Source of the DNA: UBA6821 sp044236545
GTDB taxonomy: Bacteria; Verrucomicrobiota; Verrucomicrobiia; Chthoniobacterales; UBA6821
Reading direction: 5' to 3'
Length of the DNA: 29,279 nt
Assembly (NCBI GenBank): GCA_044236545.1
Contig: JBIIGI010000025.1
Span: 1-29,279 of the forward strand
Under the pieces are notes generated by a model. The model was not told where the DNA came from. It was given only the letters and a program-made list of their open reading frames with translations, and searched no databases. Of this stretch, positions 1 to 7,623 are shown piece by piece; the stretch's first letter is position 1, and each line of letters starts with the position of its first letter. Both the position numbers and the translations under genes were made by a program.

Positions 1-851
1 CCCATGTGGTAGTAGGCCAGGGAACCGAGCCGCTTCCCGCGGACGAGGCGGTCCAGGGCGACGGAGGTGCGGGCCGCCCGCAGCAACTCCTCCACGGGGC
101 AATCCTCCCGGACATCGAACTCCCTGCGGAATTCCTCCACCCGCGCCTCGGCCTCGGACGCGCTGACATCACGGCGCAGGGCGCTGAGTTCCTCGACCTC
201 AAGGATCTCGATGTGCGTGCCGAAGACCGAACTCTGAAGCGTGAGGTCGGAGTAGATGTCGAGCATCCCGTTGTAATAATGGCCCATGACCCCGAGACGG
301 TTGTGCTCCATCCCGTGGACCACCCGGGCGGCGTCGATCCAGTCGCCGATCTCCCCCCAGCACACGGGATCCTCCTCGAGCCTTCCGGTGACCTGATGAA
401 ACGGTATCCGGGCCCGCGTCAGGACATTGGCGATCTCGGGCACGGGACACGCCCCGCAGTGGGCCAGCCATTCGCCGGTCATCGCCGTGCGGTCGCCCAT
501 GCGGTTGAAGGAGGCGTAGTCGATGGCCGCCTCCGGGGAGAGGTTCAGCAGCACGACCGGCACCTTGGCGCGCCGCACCATCGGAAGGACGGTCGAGGAA
601 AGGGCGTAGGTGGCCGAATGGATGAGCAGGAGATCGATGTCGGCCACCCTCAACTCGTGACCCGCGGCAAGCGCCCTCTCCGGGGAATCAACGAGGCCGA
701 GATTCACGATCTGCACGCCGGGTCGCCCGAGCTTCGATCCGATCCGCGCCGTGTAACCCTCCAAGCGTTCCTTCAGGCCCGGAAACTGGGGCCAGTAGGT
801 GTCGAGTCCGATTCCGACAAGTCCAATGCGGACGATGGAGGTGTGATCCAT
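1..851 (-). CDS. L-arabinose/L-fucose isomerase-like protein, N-terminal part (runs off window)
   Basis: Reading the minus strand from ATG at 851 gives an uninterrupted frame to the window edge (283 complete codons), so the 3' end is missing. The product starts MDHTSIVRIGLVGIGLDTYW and later has GHYYNGMLDIYSDLT followed by FGTHIEILEVEEL. These resemble the N-terminal substrate-entry domain and the G-HYY-GMLD-YSDLT signature of arabinose-isomerase-family proteins, which interconvert aldoses and ketoses in the cytoplasm. No signal peptide or membrane segment is visible. The catalytic metal-binding residues would lie further on and cannot be checked. It is divergent from an AraC-type regulator 63 bp away, which fits sugar-induced control. 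It is probably one of the distant isomerase homologues rather than true AraA, so the substrate is unknown. The family is fairly secure; the exact function is not. Confidence 0.72.
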   Translation of the reverse strand, partial: MDHTSIVRIGLVGIGLDTYWPQFPGLKERLEGYTARIGSKLGRPGVQIVNLGLVDSPERALAAGHELRVADIDLLLIHSATYALSSTVLPMVRRAKVPVVLLNLSPEAAIDYASFNRMGDRTAMTGEWLAHCGACPVPEIANVLTRARIPFHQVTGRLEEDPVCWGEIGDWIDAARVVHGMEHNRLGVMGHYYNGMLDIYSDLTLQSSVFGTHIEILEVEELSALRRDVSASEAEARVEEFRREFDVREDCPVEELLRAARTSVALDRLVRGKRLGSLAYYHM

Positions 852-853
852 CC

Positions 854-873
854 GGCCAAAGTAACAGATGGCC
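854..873. promoter_or_regulatory. candidate operator in the divergent isomerase/AraC spacer
   Basis: The 63-bp region between the two divergent starts contains an inverted repeat, GGCCA and TGGCC, separated by 10 bp. It lies only 2 bp upstream of the isomerase start codon. A site here could serve the neighbouring AraC regulator or block the isomerase promoter. The repeat arms are only 5 bp, so chance occurrence in GC-rich DNA is quite possible. Confidence 0.25.
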
Positions 874-914
874 TCCGTCGGGGAATGCGGATAATGATCT
901 TTTTCATACAGAAT

Positions 915-1820
915 ATGACCAACCTCTCCAAGAAGGATGAGCGGAAAAGGGATGACTATTTCCGCTATTTTCCCGACACCAAGGACCTCGAACGCTGGGG
1001 CATCTGGGTCTCCGCTTCCGGCATCGCCACCGTGGCGCCGGGGAACCCCTACCCTCCGCTCCCCCACCCCGGGGACCATCATTTCGAGTGGGAACGGGGA
1101 CGGGTCCTGGAATCCCTCCAGATCGTGATGGTGACTGCGGGCGAAGGACTCCTCGAAACCCGGCAGACCGGCGCGAAGCGGATCGGCGCGGGGAGCGTCG
1201 TCCTCCTTCGTCCCGGGGTATGGCACCGCTACAAGCCGGACCGGGAGACAGGCTGGAGGGAAAGCTGGATCGAGATGCGGGGGCGGGTCGTCACGGATCT
1301 CCTGCAATCCGGAACCATGCCCGAAGGCCCCCTGCTCCGGGGCAACCGTCTTACGTCGCTTCTCGAGGAACTACTTGAAACGATCCACAGGAGGACGGGA
1401 GCGAAAATCCCCACCCACCGGCCGGAACTCTCCGCGGAGGCGCTCAGGATACTGGCGCTCCTCTGCGGCATGGAGGCGGAGGAACCCGCCGGGGAGACCC
1501 TCCGCGCGGCCGTCACGCGGGCCGAACACCACCTGGCCGAACATCACGCCGAATCCCTCGACATGCAGGATATGGCAAGGATGCTCGGGGTCTCTTACTC
1601 AAGCTTTCGCCGCGCCTTCCGGAAAGAGACAGGCCTCTCTCCCTGGCAGTATCTCATGAGCGTCCGCCTGAACCGTGCGCGCCGACTGCTCTCCTCACGG
1701 GGGACCAAGCTTGAGTCAGTCGCGGCCGCCGTCGGGTTCAGCTCCGCCTTTCACCTCTCCGCGGCGTTCAAAAAGGCCTACGGAGTTTCCCCCGGCAACT
1801 GGAGAAAACAGGATCGGTAA
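915..1820 (+). CDS. AraC-family transcriptional regulator
   Basis: The 301-residue product is a typical two-domain AraC protein. The N-terminal part (about residues 35-150) looks like the cupin-type ligand-binding domain, with a PHPGDHHFEWERGR stretch and the RIGAGSVVLLRPGVWHRY segment usual in sugar-responsive members. The C-terminal part (about 200-297) has the double helix-turn-helix: LDMQDMARMLGVSYSSFRRA for the first and LESVAAAVGFSSAFHLSAAF for the second, ending GVSPGNWRK. Starts at 885 or 894 are also in frame; 915 was chosen because the conserved protein begins shortly after it, but no convincing ribosome binding site decides it. The open frame continues far upstream only because it runs antisense through the isomerase gene. 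The divergent partner is the likely target. DNA binding is secure, the ligand unknown. Confidence 0.88.
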   Translation: MTNLSKKDERKRDDYFRYFPDTKDLERWGIWVSASGIATVAPGNPYPPLPHPGDHHFEWERGRVLESLQIVMVTAGEGLLETRQTGAKRIGAGSVVLLRPGVWHRYKPDRETGWRESWIEMRGRVVTDLLQSGTMPEGPLLRGNRLTSLLEELLETIHRRTGAKIPTHRPELSAEALRILALLCGMEAEEPAGETLRAAVTRAEHHLAEHHAESLDMQDMARMLGVSYSSFRRAFRKETGLSPWQYLMSVRLNRARRLLSSRGTKLESVAAAVGFSSAFHLSAAFKKAYGVSPGNWRKQDR

Positions 1821-1827
1821 CTCGGGT

Positions 1828-1947
1828 TAGAGCATCTTCTGGTCAAACTGTCGCCCGAGGAGAGACTGCATGATGAATATGGAATTCCATATTCCTTCCC
1901 TCATCGCATTCATTTTCAGAGCGTCAGAAAAAACCGAAAACGCTCTA
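1828..1947. mobile_element. MITE-like palindromic element with TAGAGC ends
   Basis: A 120-bp segment begins TAGAGCATCTTCTGGT and ends with AACCGAAAACGCTCTA, whose reverse complement matches the left end at 12 of 16 positions. Its interior holds a perfect 20-bp palindrome (1875-1894, centred on GGAATTCC), and the right end contains a 7-bp inverted pair AGAGCGT/ACGCTCT (1918-1924 and 1940-1946). There is no transposase and no convincing gene inside. It begins 7 bp after the AraC stop codon, so it may also act as that gene's transcription end. A 13-bp block inside it (1859-1871) recurs exactly at 15972-15984, beside another TAGAGC hairpin. It could be a miniature inverted-repeat transposable element or a REP-type sequence. 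No target-site duplication was recognised. Confidence 0.5.
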
Positions 1948-1967
1948 GCCGCCATTGCGTGTATCAA

Positions 1968-2210
1968 TGCTCGGATTTTTGCGTGCAGCCAGACCCGAGG
2001 AGCGAAATGACAGCAACGCACTTTTTAGAAAAGCCGCTTGGGTGATAGCGAAGGTATTTTGGATACGGAGCCAAGCGCGTGAGCTTTAACCAATGACCGC
2101 CTCGGGTGGATGGCGAAGGGATTTTTGGATGGAGAGCTAGGCGGACAAGCGCCGCTGTAGTGAACCTACTGCAAGCGCAGTCCAACGACGCTATCCGCCA
2201 AAAACCCCAG
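1968..2210 (+). repeat. structured dispersed repeat, copy A (two modules in tandem)
   Basis: Two related modules lie in tandem. The first (2035-2077) has CGCTTGG pairing perfectly with CCAAGCG around a core GATAGCGAAGGTATTTTGGA. The second (2097-2144) has CCGCCT pairing with AGGCGG around GATGGCGAAGGGATTTTTGG. In the second, TTTTTGG (2122-2128) can also pair with CCAAAAA (2198-2204), and GGCGGA (2140-2145) with TCCGCC (2194-2199), enclosing a small GTAG/CTAC hairpin. Upstream, ACCCGAGG followed by ATGACAGCAACGC (about 1993-2020) looks like the tail of a preceding unit. The inverted copy at 7785-8008 shares GGCGAAGG and GCTAGGCGGA with nearly the same spacing (24 versus 22 bp). Small open frames crossing this area look non-coding. 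Confidence 0.5.
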
Positions 2211-2418
2211 CCAGCGCCAAAGAGATGCCCCGCGGTGCCGTTAGGTCGCGATCCCGTTCCCAATATAGGTTAGGGTGGAGACCTCCGAGCGGACCGCTGA
2301 CCTCCAGTGAAGGCCTGTCATTGTTCCGCCCGGTTCAGCCTCCGGTTTGATCACATCGGATCGGGAGCATACAGACCGAATCCCGAACACCGCAGGGCAA
2401 ATTCAAAAATTTAGAGAA
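2211..2418. other. gene-free stretch before the pheT end
   Basis: No coding region, tRNA or recognisable regulatory element was found. The sequence has a partly self-complementary segment around 2275-2305 (GGAGACC and GACCTCC around an AGCG/CGCT pair). It becomes AT-rich near 2400-2415, immediately beyond the putative pheT terminator hairpin. Confidence 0.4.
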
Positions 2419-2440
2419 CGACAACCATGTTCATGGTTCG
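2419..2440 (-). terminator. hairpin just after pheT, possible terminator
   Basis: AACCAT (2423-2428) and ATGGTT (2433-2438) form a 6-bp stem with a GTTC loop, with flanking CG bases able to extend it. Read on the minus strand it begins 4 nt beyond the pheT stop codon and is followed by a T-rich run (2400-2415). It is weak but well placed to end the rpmI-rplT-pheS-pheT transcript. Confidence 0.4.
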
Positions 2441-2444
2441 AAGA

Positions 2445-4808
2445 TTAACCGCGGATTTCGGCACCTGCCGATTCCCGAAGCCGGGTGACGATCCGCGCGA
2501 GCGCATCGTTCACCTCTTCCGTGGTCAAGGTTCGTTCGGCGTGCTGGAAAGTCAAGGCGACGGCAAGGGACTTTTTGCCGAGGGGAACCTTCTCACCCTT
2601 CGGATCGCTGAAGATATCGAACGGAGTGATGCCGGTCAGCAGCTCCTCCTTGGCGGCGAGGGCTGATTCCTCGACAACGGCGTAAGGCACGGCGGCATCG
2701 AGGAGCAGTGCGAGATCGCGGCGGACGGAGGGGAACTTCGGAAGGGCGGCGGTCCCCTTGGAGAGGGCGGTGGAGGATTTCTCCAGAGGGGCGAGATCGA
2801 GTTCCGCGACAAGGATCTGCCCCTGGTGGCCGCCGACCATCACCTCGCGGGCATCGGCGGGTGAGAGGATGCCGAGGAGGCCGGCGGGCTTGCCGCTGAT
2901 CAGGATCTCGAGAGCCAGAGGAAGCCTAGCATGGCTTGCGGCGCGAAAGGTGACGGCACCGAACCGGGAAAGCACGCCCTTCAGGTCAAAGAGGTCGAGC
3001 GGGCGGGCGGGCTCGCCGCGCCAGTTTTCACCATGGTCACGCCCCGTCATCACGAGACCGAGGCGGAGGCGCTCCTCTGGCTTGTTCTTTTCGGGGGTCT
3101 GGTAGACGCGGCCAATCTCGAAGAGTCGGACCGATTCGGCACCGTGGCGGAGATTGCGGGAGACGGCATCCAGAAGTCCTGGAATGAGGCTGGAGCGCAG
3201 GGTCGAGTGCTCCTCACCCATCGGATTGCGGACGGCGATCACGCCTCCGGTGGAGAAGGCTTCCTGGTCACGGCTCCCGGTCAGGGTGCCGCTACGGGCC
3301 TCGTGGAATCCCGCTCCGGCAAGGCGGCGGCGCAGGCCGAGCGCGAAGTCGTAGGAACGGTCGGCGTCACTGGAGAGGGCGGCCCCCGCATGGAGACGGG
3401 AGGTGATGTTGCCGATGCCATGGAGTCGGGCAACCTCCTCGATGAGGTCGACCTCACGGGTCAGATCGTTGCGCCAGGCGGGGATCTCGAAGCCATCCGG
3501 GAGCTGCCTGAGACCCAGCTTGGCAAGAAGAGCGGCGATGCCGTCATCATCAAGATCGATGCCGAGGAGCGAGCGGACACGGTCACCCCGCAGCGCCACC
3601 ACGCGCGGTGCGGGAATCGATCCGGCGATGGCCAGTTCGGAGGCGGCGGTTCCACCTGCGATCTCCAGGATCAGTGCGGTGGCGCGCGCCGAAGCGGCAA
3701 GAGCGCCCGCGGCATCCACGCCGCGCTCGAAGCGGTAACTGGAATCGGTCGAGAGTCCGTGAGCCCGGGCGGCGCGACGAATGATACCGGGCGTGAAGAC
3801 GGCGCTCTCCAGCAGGATGGAGGTTGTGCCGTCGGAGACCCCGCTCGCCTTGCCGCCGGTGATTCCAGCCAAAGCCTGCGCTCCCTTGGAGTCGGCAATG
3901 ACGGGATCGCAGGGCGTCAGCTGATGCTCCGAGCCATCGAGGGCGGTGAACTTCTCCCCCTCGGCGGCCATGCGGACGCCCAATGCTCCCGCGACCGTTC
4001 CGGCGTCAAAGGCATGAAGCGGCTGTCCCGTCTCGAACATCACGAAATTGGTGATGTCGACGATGTTGTTGATCGGACGCAGTCCGACGGATTCAAGACG
4101 CTTGCGGAGCCACTCGGGACTGGGGGCGACCTTCACACCGTCGATGCGGCGGATGCTGTAGAAGGAGGAGGCGTCGGGAGCGTCGATGGCGGCGACGGAA
4201 GCATCCTCTTTCGTGGGAGGAAGGGCGGGGGTGGGGCTGATCAGTTCCCCGCAGCCGAACGCGGCGGCCTCGCGGGCGACACCAAGGTGACCGAGCCAGT
4301 CGGGACGGTTCGGCGTGATCTCGATCTCAAAGACCTCCTCGGCGGGAAACAGCTCGGTGAGCGGTGTGCCGATCGTGGTCGCGGGATCAAGAATGAGCAG
4401 GCCCACATCACCCTGGCCCCCCTCGCCGAGACCCAGTTCCTTGGAACTGCACATCATTCCCTCGCTCTCGACGCCACGGAGCTTGCCGACCTTGATCTTG
4501 AAATCCCCCGGCATGACGGCGCCGGGTTGCGCGAGCGGCACCTTGTCCCCGACTTTGTAGTTCTTGGCTCCGCAGACGATCTGGCGCGGCGCTCCGCTCC
4601 CGTCATCGACCTTGCAGACGCTGAGGCGATCGGCGTTGGGATGCTGGACCGACTCGAGGATCCGGGCGGCGACCACCTTGGCCGTCGTGACGCCGTTGGA
4701 CTCGACGGCACCCACCTCCAGACCCGCATCGGTCAGGATCCGAGCGATCTCGGAGGCCGGCTTGTCGGTGCGGAGATGTTCCTTCAGCCAGGAGAGGGAA
4801 ATTTTCAT
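2445..4808 (-). CDS. pheT: phenylalanine--tRNA ligase beta subunit
   Basis: At 787 residues this matches the usual length of bacterial PheT, which pairs with PheS in an alpha2-beta2 enzyme charging tRNA-Phe in the cytoplasm. It begins MKISLSWLKEHL, has an OB-fold tRNA-binding domain (about 39-150, with HPNADRLSVCKV and KLRGVESEGMMCSSKELGL), the EITPNRPDWLGHLGVARE segment, the B3/B4 editing domain (about 205-385, with VDITNFVMFETGQPLHAFD), the B5 domain (about 395-470), and a ferredoxin-fold anticodon-binding domain at the C-terminus (about 690-787, with FPSVRRDLALLLD). Its ATG overlaps the pheS stop by 4 bp, indicating translational coupling. Nothing looks broken. A long open frame on the other strand is an antisense shadow. 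Confidence 0.97.
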   Translation of the reverse strand: MKISLSWLKEHLRTDKPASEIARILTDAGLEVGAVESNGVTTAKVVAARILESVQHPNADRLSVCKVDDGSGAPRQIVCGAKNYKVGDKVPLAQPGAVMPGDFKIKVGKLRGVESEGMMCSSKELGLGEGGQGDVGLLILDPATTIGTPLTELFPAEEVFEIEITPNRPDWLGHLGVAREAAAFGCGELISPTPALPPTKEDASVAAIDAPDASSFYSIRRIDGVKVAPSPEWLRKRLESVGLRPINNIVDITNFVMFETGQPLHAFDAGTVAGALGVRMAAEGEKFTALDGSEHQLTPCDPVIADSKGAQALAGITGGKASGVSDGTTSILLESAVFTPGIIRRAARAHGLSTDSSYRFERGVDAAGALAASARATALILEIAGGTAASELAIAGSIPAPRVVALRGDRVRSLLGIDLDDDGIAALLAKLGLRQLPDGFEIPAWRNDLTREVDLIEEVARLHGIGNITSRLHAGAALSSDADRSYDFALGLRRRLAGAGFHEARSGTLTGSRDQEAFSTGGVIAVRNPMGEEHSTLRSSLIPGLLDAVSRNLRHGAESVRLFEIGRVYQTPEKNKPEERLRLGLVMTGRDHGENWRGEPARPLDLFDLKGVLSRFGAVTFRAASHARLPLALEILISGKPAGLLGILSPADAREVMVGGHQGQILVAELDLAPLEKSSTALSKGTAALPKFPSVRRDLALLLDAAVPYAVVEESALAAKEELLTGITPFDIFSDPKGEKVPLGKKSLAVALTFQHAERTLTTEEVNDALARIVTRLRESAGAEIRG

Positions 4809-5818
4809 GCCGTGAATCGCGAAAGGAAGCGAAGGTCGTTCTCGGTGAGCATCCGGATGTCGGAGACTCCGGTCAGATTCATGGCGAGTCGATCGAGGCC
4901 GAAGCCAAAAGCGAAGCCGCTGATCTTCTCCGGATCATAGGCGGAGTCGCCGCGCTGCTTGTTGACCTCCTCGAAGACGGCGGGGTCAACCATGCCGCAT
5001 CCGGCAAGCTCCATCCACTTGCCTCCGAGCGCCTCGGTGCGGAGATCGATCTCGTAGCTCGGTTCGGTGAAGGGGAAGAAATGGGGGCGGAACCGGATCT
5101 CGGTGCCGGATCCGAAAAGTTCGCGGAAGAAGAATTCGATCGTCCCCTTGAGGTCGGCGAGGCTGACGCCGGGGGCAACATAGAGTCCCTCCATCTGGGT
5201 GAACTGCGCGAGATGCGTGGCATCGACCTCGTCGCGGCGGTAGGCGGCCCCGGGTGCGATGATGCGGATCGGGGGAGGATTCTCCACCATCGTGCGGATC
5301 TGAATCGAGGAGGTATGGGTGCGGAGAAGCCGCCCGTCGGGAAGATAGAAGGTGTCCTGCTCGTTGCGCGCGGGATGGTCGGCGGGAGTGTTCAGCGCAT
5401 CAAAGCAGTGCCACTCGGTCTCGATGTCGGGGCCGTCGGCGATGGCGAAGCCGAGCCGGCGGAAGATCTGGACGGCGCGGTCGACCAGCAGGGTGAGCGG
5501 GTGGAGCGACCCAGCCTCGGGAGCCGTACCCGGGAGGGATGCGTCGATGGAAGCGAACGCGGCCGAGTCGGCCTGTGCGGTGAGGGCGCTTTCCTTCTCC
5601 TCAAGCGCGGCCGTGACGGCGGTGCGCAGGTCGTTGAGAAGCTTCCCCATGACGGGTCGCTCCTCTTTGGTGAGGTTGCGCATCCCTTCGCTCAGCAGGG
5701 AGACCGATCCGGTCTTGCCGAGGAAGCGGACGCGTGCCTCCTTGAGTTGCTCGGCGTCGGACGCTCCCGCGATTGCGGAGAGCGCCTCGACACGGAGTTG
5801 CTCGATCTGGGTTTCCAC
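4805..5818 (-). CDS. pheS: phenylalanine--tRNA ligase alpha subunit
   Basis: The 337-residue product has the PheS layout: an N-terminal coiled-coil tRNA-contact region (about 1-85, with RVRFLGKTGSVSLL), then the class II catalytic core. Visible motifs are HPLTLLVDRAVQIFRRLGF, DTFYLPDGRLLRTHTSSIQ, the motif 2 region YRRDEVDATHLAQFTQMEGL, and the motif 3 segment GFAFGFGLDRLAM near the end. It binds phenylalanine and ATP and forms phenylalanyl-adenylate. The start codon is GTG; no better upstream start is visible, and the product begins where family members do. It lies 33 bp after rplT and overlaps pheT by 4 bp on the same strand, the conserved translation-gene order. Confidence 0.97.
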   Translation of the reverse strand: METQIEQLRVEALSAIAGASDAEQLKEARVRFLGKTGSVSLLSEGMRNLTKEERPVMGKLLNDLRTAVTAALEEKESALTAQADSAAFASIDASLPGTAPEAGSLHPLTLLVDRAVQIFRRLGFAIADGPDIETEWHCFDALNTPADHPARNEQDTFYLPDGRLLRTHTSSIQIRTMVENPPPIRIIAPGAAYRRDEVDATHLAQFTQMEGLYVAPGVSLADLKGTIEFFFRELFGSGTEIRFRPHFFPFTEPSYEIDLRTEALGGKWMELAGCGMVDPAVFEEVNKQRGDSAYDPEKISGFAFGFGLDRLAMNLTGVSDIRMLTENDLRFLSRFTA

Positions 5819-5851
5819 GGAAGGGTTCCGGGGGAAAGCCCGGGATCTGTC

Positions 5852-6241
5852 TTAGGCGGCTTTGGCTTTCGGTGCCTTCGGCTTGGCCTCGAGGGAGGAC
5901 TTGGCCTTGGCAACGATCTGGGAGAAGGCACCCTCGTCCTGGATCGCGATGTCCGAGAGGACCTTGCGATCGAGCAGGATGTTGGCGGCCTTGAGGCCCT
6001 CGATGAAGCGGTTGTAGGTCATCCCCTGAGCACGCACGGCGGCGTTGAGACGCACGATCCAGAGGGAGCGGACGTTGCGCTTGCGGGTCTTGCGGTCGCG
6101 GTACGCCCAGTACTTGCCCTTCATCCGGGCATCCTTCGCGTAGCGGAAGAGTTTGGAACGGCGGCCGCGGTATCCGCTGGCCTCTTTGATGACCCGCTTG
6201 CGGCGTGCGCGACTGGCGGGTGAATTGGTGGCTCTAGGCAT
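5852..6241 (-). CDS. rplT: 50S ribosomal protein L20
   Basis: The 129-residue product starts MPRATNSPASRARRKRVIKE and contains GYRGRRSKLFRYAKDAR, RDRKTRKRNVRSLWIVRLNA and LDRKVLSDIAI, characteristic of bL20, which binds 23S rRNA early in large-subunit assembly. The conserved part ends near residue 115; an extra lysine/alanine tail, rich in KPKAPKAKAA-like sequence, follows. AAGGGA lies about 8 nt before the ATG, one of the clearer ribosome binding sites in the window. It sits between rpmI and pheS on the same strand. In other bacteria L20 represses its own operon by binding the mRNA; whether the 145-bp rpmI-rplT spacer does this here is unknown. Confidence 0.97.
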   Translation of the reverse strand: MPRATNSPASRARRKRVIKEASGYRGRRSKLFRYAKDARMKGKYWAYRDRKTRKRNVRSLWIVRLNAAVRAQGMTYNRFIEGLKAANILLDRKVLSDIAIQDEGAFSQIVAKAKSSLEAKPKAPKAKAA

Positions 6242-6367
6242 CTGTCATTCCCTTCGCTGTGACACGAAGGGCCTCGTCGGGCAGGCTGTTTGTTATTGTT
6301 CGATCCGGGATCTCACCCGCCCGGGCAGACCGGAAAACTTCCGGCCAGATCCTCGGATCGTATGGTT

Positions 6368-6383
6368 ACTGGTTGTGACCAGT
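6368..6383 (-). promoter_or_regulatory. hairpin in the rpmI-rplT spacer
   Basis: ACTGGT and ACCAGT form a perfect 6-bp stem with a 4-nt loop, 3 bp beyond the rpmI stop codon. A second small inverted pair, CCGG around AAAACTT, lies further along the same 145-bp spacer. No T tract follows, so a terminator is unlikely. It could be an mRNA structure in the L20 leader, an attenuator or a processing site. Confidence 0.3.
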
Positions 6384-6386
6384 GGT

Positions 6387-6602
6387 TTATTTCAGGCCGA
6401 AAGGCAGGTTCAGCTTCACGCGGCTGACATCGGAGTCATGGACAACGACGGCTTTGCCGAGTTTGCGCTTGCGCTTGGAGCTTTTGCACTCCAGCAAGTG
6501 GCGCCGACCGGCCTTCGACCGAACGACCTTGCCCGTGGCGGTGATCTTGAATCGCTTGGCCACGGACTTCTTGGTTTTGCTGCGGGCGATGGCTTTAGGC
6601 AT
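6387..6602 (-). CDS. rpmI: 50S ribosomal protein L35
   Basis: The 71-residue product has the bL35 pattern: KTKKSVAKRFKITATGKVVR followed by SKAGRRHLLECKSSKRKRKL. It is highly basic, as expected for a small rRNA-binding protein. The start MPKAIARSKTKK matches the family start. There is no clear Shine-Dalgarno sequence. In most bacteria infC (initiation factor 3) lies directly upstream; here the upstream same-strand gene is an rmlD-like reductase starting 1.0 kb away, and no infC reading frame is visible in either strand between them. Confidence 0.96.
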   Translation of the reverse strand: MPKAIARSKTKKSVAKRFKITATGKVVRSKAGRRHLLECKSSKRKRKLGKAVVVHDSDVSRVKLNLPFGLK

Positions 6603-6724
6603 GGGGGTTGGAAGATTTCAGAGTGAATGCCGGATGGCAACAGGAAAGTTCAGGAAAGATGGTCCGGATGCCTGAACGGGGCCATCGCCACCCCCGGCCC
6701 GGGAACCGTTCCCTGGGCAATTCC

Positions 6725-7606
6725 CTAGACCTTCCAGCCGGAGAAGTGCTCCTCCACCGCTTCCTTCCAGTGTCGCGGCGTGATGCCGGTGGCCCGGGTG
6801 AATTTGGCTGAGTCCATCGGCGTGCGAGGCGGGCGCACGGCGACAAAGGCCTTCATGTCGGAGAGTTGGAGCGGCGCGACCCGCGTGGTGAGCACCGGAA
6901 TCCCATGGCGCAGGGCGCATTCGAGCGCGTATTCCCCGTAGTCACGCCAGGAACAGGTGCCGCTGTTGCAGAGGTGGTAGATCCCCCCCTCGAGGGAGGG
7001 GTCGAGGAAGGCCTGCATCCAGTCCGCCATGTCCTCGGTGGAGGTGGGGGAGGAGGTCTTGTCATGGACAGCAGCCGCCTCGGGAGAGCTCAGGGCGCGG
7101 CGGACGATGGCGTCCACGAAGCTCGGCTTGTCCGGGCCGAAGACCCAGGAGACGCGGACCACGCAGTGCGAGGGGCCGGCCGCCAGGACCTCGCGGTCTC
7201 CCTCGAGCTTGGTCACGCCGTAGTGGCTGAGGGGACGCGGTTCGTCCTCTTCCGTGTAAGGTCGGTCGAGCGCCCCGTCAAAGACGTAATCGGTGCCGAC
7301 ATGCACGAGCCGTGCCCCGCGCGCGGAGCAAAGCCGGGCTATGCGCCCGGGAGAGACGGCATTGATCGCCCGGGCCTCGTCGCGGTCGCGCTCGCACCCG
7401 TCGACATCGGTGGCGGCGGCGCAGTTGACCACCACGTCGCCGGCGCCGAATGCAGTGGAGGCGAGACCCTCCTCCGCCCTTGCTGGATCGGAAAGGTCGA
7501 CCAGGGCCCGGGTCAGGGGAACGATCCCGACATGCGGAAGCCCCCTCCATCGGCGCGCGAGGGCCGAGCCGAGACGACCGTTGGAACCGAGGATGATGAC
7601 TTTCAT
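6725..7606 (-). CDS. RmlD-like NAD(P)-dependent sugar-nucleotide reductase
   Basis: The 293-residue product is an extended short-chain dehydrogenase of the RmlD type. It begins MKVIILGSNGRLGSALARRW, a Rossmann dinucleotide-binding loop, and has NCAAATDVDGCERD, VGTDYVFDG and the YxxxK catalytic pair in SHYGVTKLEGDREVLA. RmlD reduces dTDP-4-dehydrorhamnose to dTDP-rhamnose, but this family also includes other sugar-nucleotide reductases, and no rmlA, rmlB or rmlC lies nearby. ATG at 7606 was preferred over the TTG two codons upstream because the protein family starts at the beta strand. A possible -35/-10 pair lies just upstream. It is followed 122 bp later by rpmI on the same strand, but with no sign that the two share function. 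Confidence 0.85.
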   Translation of the reverse strand: MKVIILGSNGRLGSALARRWRGLPHVGIVPLTRALVDLSDPARAEEGLASTAFGAGDVVVNCAAATDVDGCERDRDEARAINAVSPGRIARLCSARGARLVHVGTDYVFDGALDRPYTEEDEPRPLSHYGVTKLEGDREVLAAGPSHCVVRVSWVFGPDKPSFVDAIVRRALSSPEAAAVHDKTSSPTSTEDMADWMQAFLDPSLEGGIYHLCNSGTCSWRDYGEYALECALRHGIPVLTTRVAPLQLSDMKAFVAVRPPRTPMDSAKFTRATGITPRHWKEAVEEHFSGWKV

Positions 7607-7623
7607 AGGCAAGGGACGTTGGG

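Noticed and set aside
6..914. Open frame on the plus strand continuous with the AraC gene, about 303 codons
   Set aside because: It runs antisense through the isomerase-like gene and shows no family resemblance. The AraC protein begins near 915.
1827..2263. Two small minus-strand frames (64 and 99 codons) after the AraC gene
   Set aside because: They cover the palindromic element and structured repeat. Composition and lack of ribosome sites argue against coding.
2420..2460. GGTTCGAAG, resembling a tRNA T-loop
   Set aside because: The T stem has too few pairs and no acceptor, D or anticodon arm can be drawn around it.
2931..4940. 669-codon plus-strand open frame
   Set aside because: It lies opposite pheT and into pheS, whose protein motifs are unmistakable. 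Long antisense frames are common in GC-rich genes.
5081..6223. 380-codon plus-strand open frame
   Set aside because: Antisense shadow of pheS and rplT, low-complexity glycine/aspartate/leucine-rich, no recognisable domain.
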